Assembly (NCBI GenBank): GCA_964017235.1
Contig: OZ024938.1
Location: forward strand, 58,581,816 to 58,645,815
Direction: 5' to 3'
Length of the DNA stretch: 64,000 nucleotides
Source: Sabellastarte sp. h YS-2021
Taxonomy: Eukaryota; Annelida; Polychaeta; Sabellida; Sabellidae
Part shown: positions 10,501-24,000 of the stretch, in pieces
Layout: every line of letters starts with the position of its first letter
Numbering within the stretch: position 1 is the first letter of the stretch
Program-made: the position numbers and the translations under genes
Notes under the pieces: model-generated
Told to the model about the DNA's origin: nothing
Databases searched by the model: none
The model's input: the letters and a program-made list of their open reading frames with translations, nothing else

Positions 10501-10894
10501 CATTTTAATGAAAAACTCTGCTGTATATTCATCAAAGTCCAGTCACTTAAAATAAGGCACAAATGTCTTGTCTACATTAAGGGACTATTTCAGTTTAATT
10601 AAAGAAGTGATCCTGACGTTTATATAATTCTCTATATTAATTCTGACCAAAACTGAAAATATATGGGCTACTCATTTGAAATATTTCTTCCATAAGAGCC
10701 CATCTCGTTATATATCACAGAGCTTAAAATGCCACCCAAGATAAAAATCTTCCAACAAGAATAGTCTAAACAGATTTATAATTCTGCTTATTTCTCTAAA
10801 TATAGCTGGATAAAACAGTGTCCGTAATATAGAAATATCATGTTTCACAAATTGCCTAAAATATATTACGCAAGTTGTGTCATAATGATGTCCA
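10501..10894. other. non-coding flank of the YR element
   Basis: No gene is present. Parts of 10505-10600 resemble 4248-4338 in direct orientation: both have AATGA(A/G)AAAC(A/T)CTGCT followed some 60-70 bases later by AAGGGA(C/T)TA(T/C)TTCAGT. This may reflect direct terminal repeats of the element, but the match is weak. Confidence 0.3.
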
Positions 10895-11035
10895 AATTTT
10901 AGGCATTACATGAAATACCTGAAAATTTTAGGCATTTCGCCAAATTACTAAGTGAATCGAGAATTTCTCTAAATGCCCGGAATTTTTAGGCATTTTTGCG
11001 AAATGCCTGATTACACAGTTTGCCTGTAAAATATA
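10895..11035. repeat. right array of AGGCATTTC/GAAATGCCT palindromes
   Basis: This is the inverted counterpart of 3366-3535. Units with arms AGGCATTTnGC / GAAATGCCT end in CACAGTTTGCCTGTAA, the complement of the lead sequence at 3367. Together the two arrays could be the termini of one large composite element enclosing the YR retroelement. Confidence 0.6.
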
Positions 11036-11060
11036 CATGTTGTGGTATTTATCTATTGTA

Positions 11061-11569
11061 AAGCTTCTCTTACATCCCATCGTACGTGTACATACACGTA
11101 AGTGTGCTGCAAATATTGTTAAAAAATATAAACGTAGCCTGGTAGTGGGGTAGTAGAGATTTGCATGTGCAAACAGGTGAATTTTACCAACAAGAGTGTC
11201 ACAACTTGAAGATCAAAGAACAATCTGCGACTAGCTACAGGTTGCACAGTGGGTTTATACACCTGCAAGGTACATGTGAGTGTATCTTACAGCACATGCA
11301 AACAATGTAAGTGAATGGGGAGATCTCACAAAACTTGTAAGGGAAATGCACGTGCACAAGTCCCTTGTAAGTTACCCTTGAGAAATGGATGCGTTTATGG
11401 CCATACTGCATGCACACGTAAAAAATGTGCATGTCAATTTTCATTGCAGGGTGTGTGCGACCTTGAAATTCTGTTATAAAATTGTACCTTAAGTGTGCCT
11501 TGCAAATCCACCGATTTTTCCCTTTAACCAGGATGTACATGCACGTACGATGGGATGTAAGAGAGGCTT
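11061..11569. mobile_element. TIR element family E, complete copy
   Basis: The ends are AAGCTTCTCTTACATCCCAT and its inverse ATGGGATGTAAGAGAGGCTT. A CGTACGTG-type palindrome is next to each end, giving TIRs of about 35 bp. There is no coding capacity, so it would be a MITE. A second copy lacking the left terminus lies at 48290-48727 and shares long stretches such as TTGAAGATCAAAGAACAA and TTTTCATTGCAGG. Confidence 0.75.
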
Positions 11570-11642
11570 AATATGAACACACTGTGATTTATACGATTTA
11601 TGATTATAGTGATTATTTGAAGCAGAGGCTTAAATAGTCAAA

Positions 11643-11795
11643 TTTTGGGTTCTCAGTGGTTTAGTGGATAAGCAAGTTTAGCATCTAATTATAGGACGTC
11701 ACCTCTGTTTGGGTTTGACTTACACAAGTTTCAATCCTGAGGGTCAGCCCAAATATGACCCTGGCTGTTGTACAGGATGTAAAGCCACAATTTTG
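11643..11795 (+). repeat. SINE family C copy
   Basis: The order of words is the same as at 1873: GTTCTCAGTGGTTTAGTGGA, a degenerate B box, then GAGGGTCAGCCCAAATATGA and CCTGGCTGTTG. It lies just upstream of the transporter gene's first coding exon. Confidence 0.55.
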
Positions 11796-12026
11796 ACCTG
11801 TTTTAGACGAAACTATATCTTTTTATTGTTGTTGCATTAAAATCTGTAAAAAAATGGCGGACAAATCCCCAAGCTAAACATTGGACTCTTTATAGAGTCG
11901 CTTGCGAATATGGACTTTTATGTCAAGTTCCTTTGTAAAAACATAAGTACAAAGACAATTGAATTTCATATTCAATCAAAGTTTAATTACATATTTTGCA
12001 GAATCCATTACAATATCAACAGCAGG

Positions 12027-15000
12027 ATGGATGATCAATCTAAAGAGCCTAACAATGATCAAACAAAATGGACAAGACATCAAGTGTTGACACTGCTCAA
12101 TTTTTACATTGCCAACTTTTGTGTGGGAGTTTACTATGGCATGCTGTTTCCATTTTTCCCAATAGAAGTAAGTAAATGCTGACCTTTATATTTACAACCC
12201 TAAGAGAACTTTTGAAGAGAAATGTCCAGTGCATAACTATGAAGGTGTGTGTGCTCGTGTATACTATAGTTTATTATTTTATTTTGTAAGTTTATTATTA
12301 TGCTTTTTGTATGTTTTAAATCTAAATATTAATTTTGCTATCTCAGTGATTAATATTTGTAGTACTGTCACCCTACTGTTATTGACAGTTAAAAAACCGT
12401 GTCCAATCAGTGGCCATCCGGCTGTAGTGTGAACAACGTGGATGAAATGGGGCCACCTTGAGGTAGTTCCTCCTCCGAGTAAAACTTCTAACCGTGGGAT
12501 GTACTGCCTGTAGTTCGAAAGGCGCATTATAAAGTTTACAATGACCTTAGAGGGTCTCCAGAGATGTTACTTAGCATGAACCATATTTTTTCAGGCTGCA
12601 AAGAAGGGCATGAGTTCAGTTGAAACAGGCCTTGTATTTAGTGTATTTGAGATGGTCATAATTCTGTTTTCACCAGTGTTTGGAGCATACGTGAGTAATA
12701 TGATTTTTTAATCCGCTGGTCAAGTTTTAAGCTGCGTTTTAGATTTACGTCTAGGACTTTTTTTTAGTTAAATTCTGGGCTTAAGTGAATTTCTAAAAGG
12801 AGAAGTAAACTTATTATGTGTCATGTGACCCTTTATTTTTATTCCAAAATATGCTACTGTTGACGCACATCCTTTGCTGGACACCTTTTGTCTCAGGTAA
12901 AAAGTCTGTTTTGCATTGGATAACCTTGTAACCAAACAATAAAACTCCACAAATCCACAAAACTACTTCAAGGAGGGGTTCTACATTTTTGTACTATTCA
13001 GACATTTCAAATTTGGTAGGCATATTTAAGTCTTTGTCAACAAAAGTTAAGCCCATTATTAATTGGAGTTGACTTTAATCCCAGAACCTAGCCAAATATT
13101 AGACTTAACTGTTCTGTGAAATCCTGAGTTTAAGACAAAAAATCTTCAGTCTTAGTCTTGGCTAAGTCCTTGTGTGGCACCAGCCGGTGGTGGTTTCAAG
13201 CTTTTATAGGGCAGTATCTTATCATGTGTAATTTATATTTTATTCAAGGGTGGCCTTTTGTTTAGTTTATTTTAGTTTATTTGGGGTTTTACGTCGCTTT
13301 CAACACTGTACAGGTCATATCACGACGGGTAGTTGGAAGGGCAGAGGAAACCAGTACATAGAGTTCGCTAGGGTTGTGTACTGTAAACTGCCGACCAACG
13401 GCAAGCATCTACCAGCTTTTCCACTTGAGCCCATGCGGGGATCGAACCCCGGCCTCAGAGGTGGGAGGCGAGAGTGTTACCACTCTGCCACCGTGGCCCC
13501 GGGTGGCCTTTTGAGAACAAATAGTATATATGTTGGAGCCCAACTTAGGAGTCAGCCCATCTTAAGATGGGCTATAGCCCAACTTAAGATGGGCTAGAAC
13601 ATATCAGCCCAACTTGAGATAATAAAATTCAAGAATTATTTATACATACAGACAGACAGAGGGTAAGGGTTGGTGTAATTGTTGCCTAATTGTCAAGAAA
13701 ATATATTTGAACTAAGCAAGGGCAAATGCTTCACAAATATTTAGGTAACTATAAACTGTTCTGTTCACATGTTTCTGAATGAATAGACCTGTTAATAAAA
13801 CTAAACAGAACTGCACAGTGGATAAAAATGAATGAAAGCCTCACATTGTATGTACAATTAGTCATACAGGAGTATTTGGAATTAAATTGTGTTTGGACAG
13901 TCTGCTCGTTTATGCATGGGGGTTCAGGGAGTGAGATGGGGGGGGGGGCTTGAAAGGGGCCTGAAGTATGATAGTAATATGATAAGCAAATGGCTGATCT
14001 GTTACTGTGATGCCTTTTAAAATTGTGTTTCTGATAATAAAATGCAGATTGACCCAGGGAAGTTTCCAAATTCCATTTTGATTTTTACTACGTTTGGTAC
14101 ATTTAGCTGCTTTGAAACTAACTTGATGTATGATCCAACTTTGGCAGAATATATAAATGCTGTTAAAATATTGAAAATACTGGGGTATTGTCACAGCTTC
14201 ATAAAATTGTAACCGTTGGATATATCATATAAACTACCGAGTCATATGTTTGCATTGGAAACTAACATTGGAAGGCCAGAGATTGACATATATACAGCAA
14301 ACTTTTTGAAATTGTATAATATTGAAGAATTGTCTTTGCATTTCACAAACTCATACCTTGCTTGTGAGAATTTATATGTTTGTTTATTTGGGTTTACATC
14401 ACTTTCAACACTTTGGGTAAGTTATGTCAAGGCAGTTAGTTTTAAGGGCTGAGGGAACTAATACATACTAGTTGGTCAAGATTTTGCACTGTAAACTGCC
14501 GGACATTGGTAAGCAACTTTCCCTCATAGGGTGGGGTGAATGGTTTAAACTGCCAGCCTTCTTCACTCATGTTATGTTTCATTTATATTCTCGGTGAGAA
14601 ATTGAAATTCATAATCAATAGTGATAAATATACCAGAGAGTCACTTATACCAAAACATCCTGTTACATTCCTCAAAGCTCTATTATGCTGGTTGAAGAAG
14701 TAAAAAATGAAGGTGTGACGTTTGCCTCATAAAACACTTTTGGTAATAATTTTGGTAAGACCTTTGGTGCCTGTTACTATCACTTCAGTCATTTGTGACA
14801 TATCCGTAAATTCCAAACTGTCGAAACTGCAGTTCTTGTGGCAAGCACTATGTTTAGTAGTCCACTAGACTATTGGCATTCTTTACTATACGGGCTGAGC
14901 AAGGGTAGGGTTGCATAACTTCAGGAAGTCAAAACGTGCTCTGTCATATTGTTTTCAGATTGGCCAGAAGAAGTCATGTCACACCCTATCTACAAAATAG

Positions 15001-18000
15001 CCTCTGTTTAAGCATGCTGCAGATTTTTAGAAATGTTTTAAAAAACTAGCCACAAGCTCTCACATGCTAAACTAAAATGTTCACACTATGTGGCATGTGG
15101 GGGGTAAAGAAGTGGGTTACGGGTAGGGGTTAGGGGTTCATTTTTAATGTGTACTATCAATATATGAGGTCTATTCACAGGGCAGTAAGGACATGGCTGT
15201 AAACCAACATTCAAATGATTGTATGACCAGGTCTTTACTGTGACATCTGTTGATTTTTATTTCAGATAGGCAAATGTGGAGGAAAGCCGCTTTATATCAT
15301 TGGTCTGATTGTTGCTGCTATATCATCATTATCCTTTGGGTAACATAATTAATTGTACTTGTATGATAACAACTAAAGGGGGGTAGCAGTTGTGTGTAGT
15401 AGGTAATTCATTAACGTCCAACCTCTCAGTGCACATTCAAATTAGCAAGAGCTTGTTGAGCACAGATCTCCACAAGACCATGTATTGAAATATTTAGCAT
15501 TTTTTGTATTCAACATATGATCTGGATCTTTCCCCAAAATGTAAATATATCTTTTTTGGTCAGGCCTTAACTGTATAAAAAGATTCATGAAGATCTGATC
15601 ATTACTTTTGGAATAATGTCAACCAGAAAGCAAAATTCATTGAAAATACATGGCACCACTACATGGAAAATTCAGGCTTTTTCATATCCGGAATATGATC
15701 CGGATCTTTTCCAAACTTTAATCACTTCTTTTAGCCAGGCTCCACCCAAAGAGGTTTATAAGAGCTGCTCATTAGTCAACCTAGTCTCCTTCCCTCTTGG
15801 TCACACCCACAACACCAGATTACTTGAATACCCCGCGACTCTCTTTATGATAAATGATTTTTGTTAAGCTAGCGCACTGAGTTCCCCTTTCAGAGGAAGA
15901 TATTGCACCTGCAAAGCAGTAGATTAGATTAGATTAGATAAGACTTTAGGAGTTGTCGCAAACACTGTCAAACAATGAAATAGAAAGATAGACAAACAGA
16001 CACATACCAAAAGATAACCTCCGTATAGAGGAAATAGCAGCGCATGAGAATGCATAAATCTCCAGTCATGGGTAGTATTTAAAAACACACTGGATTTTCA
16101 ATCCACACCAAGATCAGGATCATCCATCTTGATCACCTTTGACAGGAAACAAGTCACAAGTAAACCCCACCTTTTGTGGAAATAGGGCCCCTGTTCAATG
16201 TAAAGTTGTAAATTTGTTATGCACATACCAGCAAACAGAAAAATGGATGCATTTACACTAGCCTCTCAACTGCCCTTCAGTGACAGGGGTAATGTTAGTA
16301 GAAGTGACGCTATAGGTATCATCATTTCCTTTATTTACATCCCATGTACATATTTTGTATATGCATAAAATAAAGAAACTAATAAACTCTGCCATATTGC
16401 TTCTGAAAATAACACAGGTGGATAAATGCATCTTCTACCTTTGACGTTCAAGGTTTGAATTTCGACCCAACTTTAATATTTGACTTTAGCCTGAAACATA
16501 TTTCTTCAGTATAGTTTGGATTTATATACATTTTAAATAAATTTTATTTAAGGGACAATGGTAGCATGAATTGCATATAAATTTTGCCAATTGAAAGACA
16601 TAGATATCCAGCCTATAAGATTTATAAGTAACTAATAGTGTCAAAGTTGTTCTAACTGGTAACACTATATTAACAATGACAGATAACATTATTACTACGA
16701 AACCCAGGAAGGGACATAGAGCTGTTTCATTATCTTTTTTGTCTTGTTATCATGAGTCAATACGTCGTTACCACATGATACTAAGTCATTCCCCCTAGTT
16801 GGCAAGTCGTTACCACAAGATACTATGTCATTCCCACAACTTAGTAAGTCATGGTAATGAGATACTAACTTGTGTTAACGAGATACCAAGTCGTGAGAAT
16901 GAGATGCTAAATCATTGGAATGAGATACCAACTTGTGGGAACAAGATACTAAGTGGTTACTGCTAGATAGTAAATCCTTCTTTTTATTCATACCTACCCC
17001 TTATTAAGTCGTTCCCACCACATCCCACCCCCACACCACTTACTAAGTCATTCCCACCACTTACTAAGTCGTTCCCACCACTAACTAACTCGTTCCCATC
17101 ATTGATTAAGTCATTTCCACCACTTACTAACTCATTCCCACCATTAAGTAAATCATTCCCAGGGACCAATAATATGAAAACAGTGGTTAAAAATATTTGT
17201 TATAGAAAACACTTCTTTCACACAACAGGCGGTATCACCCATGGAAGGCTGCATTTGGGGAAACGTCCCTGTCCTTGGAACGCAGTCGAATGACCTTGGA
17301 TGACCTTGCGAGTCAGTGGCGAAGTGCCCATTACCTTGTGAATCCTACAGAAATTTAAAACTGTTTAAAATTTCCACCTCTGATTTTGGTACCATGAGCA
17401 TGCACAGATAATTTCGTGCATGCACAAATGAATTTCCTACCACGGTAACCGAAGGTGTGGTCTACTGTCTACATAAGGTTGAAATTCAGTCATCTTTCGG
17501 TGTAATACAGTGACATAAGGTGAGTTATGGTGTTAGTCATTTCATCTGACGGCTACCGAATGAGAGTTGAGGTTCACAGTGACCATTGGTTGTAGCAGTG
17601 TCATTCTACTGTTAGTGACAGTTAAAATACTGTGTCCAATCAGTGGCCGTCCACCTGTAGTGTGAACAACTCAGACGAAATGGTGGGACTTGGGTGGCGG
17701 TTCTGCCGCCGAGAAAAACTTCTTACCATGGGACAACCACCTGTAGTGTGAAAGGGGCATAAAAGTACTAACAGTGACTACTAACATCTTGGCAGTTATT
17801 TCTGAAACTAGTTAATAATCTATAAATTCATTTAAGATTGTTACTAGATAAAAGACAGATAGAAAAATTATTTTCAACATACATGAGCAAATAATGGCAT
17901 GTTTCCTCCTAAGGTGCCACATGGGGACACAATAAACCATCTATATCTTATGGAACAACTTGCTATTTTGTGGGAACGACTTGCTATCTTGTGGGAATGA

Positions 18001-21000
18001 CTTGCTATCTTGTGGGAACGACTTGCTAACTTATGGGAACGACTTATGTCATGTTATGTTATGGTAATGAGTTGTTAACCTGTGGCAATGAGTTCCTAAC
18101 TCATAGGCACGACTTCTTATCTTGTGGGGACGAGATTTAAAAATGTGAAGAAAACAATTCTAACACTTTGGAGACATTTAAAATGTAATTAGTCTCTGTC
18201 GTTTTGCAAGGGGCTTATCTAAATGTCTTCTGAGAAGTAACAGGTAGTTACAGGGTACATTAAATTGATCAATTTACACTGTTTTATTATTTGTATGATA
18301 TTTATTGCAGCTTACTGGAGTACTGTCCACCAGGGAATCTCTTCATTACCTTGAGCCTGATCATCAGGGTTATTGAAGCTGTTGGAGCCACAGCATACCA
18401 CATAGCCAGTTATGCCATGCTTGCCACTACTTTTCCTGACAGATTGGCCATTGTCATAGTGAGGTTCAAATTGAATTATTTATTCGAATAAACATGGTTC
18501 CATAATCATCAACGTTCTTATCAAAATTTACTACAAAATGGCCTTTTTTCCCTCAGGAAAAGAATACTAATTTCAAAGACTGTATACAGAAGTCAGTGCA
18601 CTCAGCTATTGTTGGTGTACTTTAATGGCAATTCTGAAAACAAAACTATGCATAGTTCCTACCTTTCCAACCTAAATCCATTCTATACAAACAACGGCAA
18701 GAAATATGTTCTAACCAAAGACATGCATGGTCACGAGAAAGATAAAATGGAAGCTCTTGTAGTTGTAAATGCATTCTACCAAGATACCAAGCAGATTGAA
18801 CTTAGTCTAACCACAGCCAAATGTAGACGAGCCCATTTGGTTAAAGCCCATAACCCCAGGACAGAAATGTGTGACCTAAGTACTAGATCGGCATTTGAAG
18901 GTCAGTGGCATTGTGACCCCTTGGTGGTTTATGGCCACCTCATATCTAACTCATGTGAATAGCAGTCCATTTATCTGCCATTGTGGCCTAGCGGGTAGCA
19001 CACTTGTCTAGGAACTCAGAGGACGTGGGTTCAAACCCAGGTACAGGCAGATACATAGTGGCTCGGATGCCCACTTAAAATGGTGGTCCCCTGTCATTGG
19101 GTCCTATTCCCAGTGGCAGGCTAAAGAATCTCAAGGACATTGATAAATGGTCATCTTTGAGCCTCTATCTTGAAGTTAAGGGAATGTCAGTTACTTGTGA
19201 GTTGGGGTTGTACCTGTGCAGTCAGATGGGTTTAATAGGGCTGTATATAGCGCTATTATATAGTATATGGAGAAATTGTTCTGAGTATAAATACACCTTA
19301 CAAATTACATTTGTTTTGCTGATTTATTCATTATGGTTTTACATACCATACAACAGCCGGACTTCTATTGGAACTGGCCTTATATTTAGTTCTTGTATGG
19401 TATTTGTTTTCTGGAATCCCAAAGTGCTTTACAATTAAAATGTTTCAACATAAAATTTACATGAAAATGCAGTCTTGAAGAAATGGGTTTACAGAAGTTT
19501 TCTAAACATGGTGGACCTACTAGCCAGCCTTACACGAATTTTCTTTATTTAATTTTAAGCGCGTGCAGGGGTCTCCTTGCTTCCATTGTATAAGTGCATA
19601 GTGTGTAAGATTCAAAATCCAAAGATCCAAAGACAAACAAATTCATTCAAAAAGGTGAAAATTTGGTTATCATTAGAAGAAAATACTTGCAGCAAACAAA
19701 AGGAGTGTGAATATGTTGAATTAAATTCTTGAAATGTTTCTTATGTACAACGGTCAAAGTTGGGTTTTTTAGTCGAATCGTAGATTCGAGTTATGTACTG
19801 AGTTGTGGCCACGATTTTAAATTGGCCGTTTAAAGCCTTAAATATCAAATTCTGCATAATATTTGTTCACATATCGGTACATTAAGGTGCATATTATACA
19901 CTCTGCCATTTTGAAGATTTTAATGCTTTTATTCAGTTATATTTTATAAAGTAAAAAGCTTGTCTAGTACTACGTCTGGCTTTCTGTAAGGTCCCGGATG
20001 TCCTAGAAACTATTGTGTTTGCTATTGTAATGGCCTACTCGAACGAGTCTTTTTTAACGGTTTCGTCTGCTGGTTTCTAGACGTGGAAACCCCAATTAAT
20101 TTATTGGTCTGCTGGTTTATCACGCAGTCACTGTTAATGTAAAATTGTTGTCTGCGCATCTACAGCCTATTACTAATTTGTGAAACAAATAAACCGCAAA
20201 GAAATTAATGAATGAAGTGACGTCACGGTAGTACTACACATTTATTGTTCAGCCAATCAGATTCGAGAACACCTCTGGCAGAGACAATGAAAATATTCAA
20301 ACTCTGTAGTTCTACATTCAACCACTCGAAGGCACTTTTGCATGTACTAGAAGTGAGTGATGAAAACGTGAGGCTACAATGGGGTTTCTAATAATATTTT
20401 ACAAATATATACCAGTAATCCAGCAATCTTTTACTGTCACCGCAGCTCACTCCGTGTTCTCGCAATATTTAAAACAAATAAAACATCAAATGCTGGTAGT
20501 TGTACATCCACAGAGTGATGAAAACGTGAGGCTACAATGGGGTTTCTAACAACATTTTACAAATATATAATCCAGCAATATTTTACTGTCACTGCACCTC
20601 ACTCTGTCTTCTCGCAATATTTAAAACAAATAAAATATCAAATGCTGGTAGTTGTACATCCACAGAGTGATGAAAACGTGAGGCTACAATGGGGTTTCTA
20701 ACAACATTTTACAAATATATAATCCAGCAATATTTTACTGTCACCGCAGCTCACTCCGTGTTCTCGCAATATTTAAAACAAATAAAATATCAAATGCTGG
20801 TAGTTGTACACCCACAGAGTGATGAAAACGTGAGGCCACAATGGTGTTTCTAACAATATTTTACAAATATATAATCCAGCAATATTTTACTGTCACCGCA
20901 CCTCACTCCGTGTTCTCGCAATATTTAAAACAAATAAAATATCAAATGCTGGTAGTTGTACACCCACAGAGTGATGAAAACGTGAGGCCACAATGGGGTT

Positions 21001-24000
21001 TCTAACATTTTACAAATATATAATCCAGCAATATTTTACTGTCACTGCACCTCACTCCGTCTTCTCGCAATATTTAAAACAAATAAAATATCAAATGCTG
21101 GTAGTTGTACATCCACAGAGTGATGAAAACGTGAGGCTACAATGGTGTTTCTAACAATATTTTACAAATATATAATCCAGCAATGTTTTACTGTCACCGC
21201 ACCTCACTCTGTCTTCTCGCAATATATAAAACAAAATATCAAATGCTGGTAGTTGTACACCCACAGAGTGATGAAAACGTGAGGCTACAATGGGGTTTCT
21301 AACAACATTTTACAAATATATAATCCAGCAATATTTTACTGTCACCGCACCTCACTCTGTCTTGCGGGCGATAATAGCAAGTTTATAGATTTCAACACCC
21401 ACTGCTGTCCTAAGATTCGACTCTGTGGCTGGCAGAATGCCAACCACTTCACCCTAGTTATGTCTGATTCACCAGTCAGGGTCATACATGTATTAAGTAA
21501 GATCATATCACACATATCTACACTGGCTTTCAATCCAACACTGTATTGAATATAAGATCATCCTTCTCTGTTCCAAGGCAATACATGGACTTGCACTAGG
21601 CTATATCTCTGATCTACTACAGTTACACAGACCAGCTCGATCACTGCGATCAAACTCACTTAACCTTCTAGAAGTACCAAGAACCAGATGCAAAACTTTT
21701 TGGGGATCGTGCATTTAGTGCAGTGGCACCTCATTTGTGGAATAGAATACCAGCAAAGCTCCGAGCTCAAAACTCGATATTGGTGTTCAAAAAAAGCTCT
21801 CAAGACACACTTATTCAGAAGGGCTTATCAATAATGATTATGCAAAATTGGTTTTTATTACATTTTTAAACTGTGAAGCGCTGAGTATGTTAAGCACTAT
21901 ATAAGTAATGATATGATATAATATGATAGGATGGGTCCCCACATGGTTACTTGTAGAAAGTGAATTCATAAAGAGATTACAGCCTGTGTTTAGTTGCCAA
22001 ACTTGCTGACCACTAGGCTAACAAGGACCTCCAAAAAGTGTAATGGAACACTACTATTCATAGTGACCACTGACCACTAGGCCAACAAGGACCTCCAAAA
22101 AGTGTAATGGAACACTACTATTCATAGTGACCACTGACCACTAGGCTAACAAGGACCTCCAAAAAGAGTAATGGAACACTACTATTCATAGTGACCACTG
22201 ACCACTAGGCTAACAAGGACCTCCAAAAAGAGTAATGGAACACTACTATACATAGTATCATTACTTGAAGGCAATCAGTAATTTTAACTTCAATTTAATG
22301 AGTACTACTGTTGGATTACAGGGATATTTTGAGCTGTGCGTTGGACTCGGGCTCATGATAGGACCACCCTATGGCGGCCTATTATTCAAGGTAAGAACAA
22401 AATCTTTTTGAAAATATGTTGCTCAAGTGTTGATGTTTGCATCTTGAAAATGAATCTGTACAGATTGAATGTCCCTGTTACATGCCATTTTGACCCCATC
22501 CGCCGTTTAAAATGGCAGTCCGCCGTTTTAAATGGCAGTCCGCCGTTTTAAACAGCAGGTTGCCCTTTTAAATGGCAAACAGATAACAGGAATACATGTA
22601 TGTACTTCATATGATAGTATGCAATAATGACCTAAGTACCATCTGACTTTTGTATGTCATCCAGCCACAATTCAAGAGTACAACCATTCTACTGCTTGAT
22701 GTAATTGCAATTAACAGCCCTCCTTTGTACATTACTTATTTATACACATTTGTATTTCATTAAAGTTGTCCTTAGGAAAAAACTCACTGATATGGTCTTT
22801 GAAGTACACACATTCTAAATGTTTGAAATTCATCCTTTTGTGAATTGACATGTGATTTGTACATCAAAGGGGATAAATCTTATAATCTGATTATCTTTCC
22901 CTGTGAACTAATCAACAGAAAAGGGTATGGCTTCCACAAATACAATCCATTATGTTAAATCCAACCTACATATTAGACAATACATCAGAAAGTAATCCTA
23001 CATGAAAAGATTGGCTTTCCACTGGCTAGTCTTTTCATAACAGTGTGGAAGTCATCCCTGTTGCACTGATTTGTTAATTATTATTCAAGTGATCACTTAA
23101 TTAGATTTGTCCCTATTGTTAGGGTATCACAAAATTAGCTATGACTGAAACTATGATTGACTTGATAGTGTTAAAGCTGTTTGAATGCTTTTTGAAAATT
23201 CATAATTACTATATATTGATATAATTTTTTGCTGCTATTTAATATTTCACTTTTTAAATTTTAAGCTTAAATGACAAATAATGGATAGAAAAGAAATTAA
23301 ATAATTGTCTTGAAACATTAAAGTTGTATCCCATAGAAGACAAACAATAATTCAATAGTTAACAAAGTAATAGCTAGAAAAAGAGTTAAAATGGCTGAGA
23401 GCTGGAGCCCGCCATTTCAAATGGCTCCGCCATTTACAACCTTTATTTAAACCAAGTGAATGTAAACGGCAGGGCCTGCCATTTAAAACAGCGGACCCCG
23501 CCGTTTTAAATGGCTTGGGGGTCAAAACGGCAGTGAACATCCCTATAGAATTGATCAGGTAGATCAAGCTATTTTTGTTTGATTTGTTAAAACTATCAGT
23601 TATCTAATCTAATGTAATCTAATACGAACTAATTAATTTCCATCATTTGATATAGTTTATTTATACACTTTGGGATTATCTGAAAGCTTCAGGAATCTTC
23701 TGGTGTCTGTATTGTTTACATTTTTTTCTGAAACATTCTGGAAGCTGCAGCTGTACATTTTAAGCGGAGAGGGCCTGACCACACAGTTCAGTGTGAAATT
23801 GTTGTTCTATATGGACAGAGGTCCTGAACCTGCTATAGTGTGGATTAATTTATTTCCATGTCAAGTAAATACAAAATGCTTGTTACAATACACATTTTGT
23901 GGAGAACTCTTATTGGAGTGAACTGGATACAGTGTGTGGATCTACCAGAGAATAGATTTCCTGAGTTTTGGATATTGTTCACTGCAACTGTTTGGAAGAT

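Noticed and set aside
13250..13597. 115-codon frame on + (and similar frames at 29080 on - and 42230 on +)
   Set aside because: These are translations of family A SINE sequence.
16984..17169. Repetitive GGNDLVSG-type peptide frame on -
   Set aside because: It is a translation of the AAGTCGTTCCCAC minisatellite and not a gene.
18609..18962. Open frame of about 117 codons in intron 4 of the transporter gene
   Set aside because: The composition is plausible, but its ATG lies well inside the frame, no splice sites fit, no family is recognised, and flanking exons join in phase without it.
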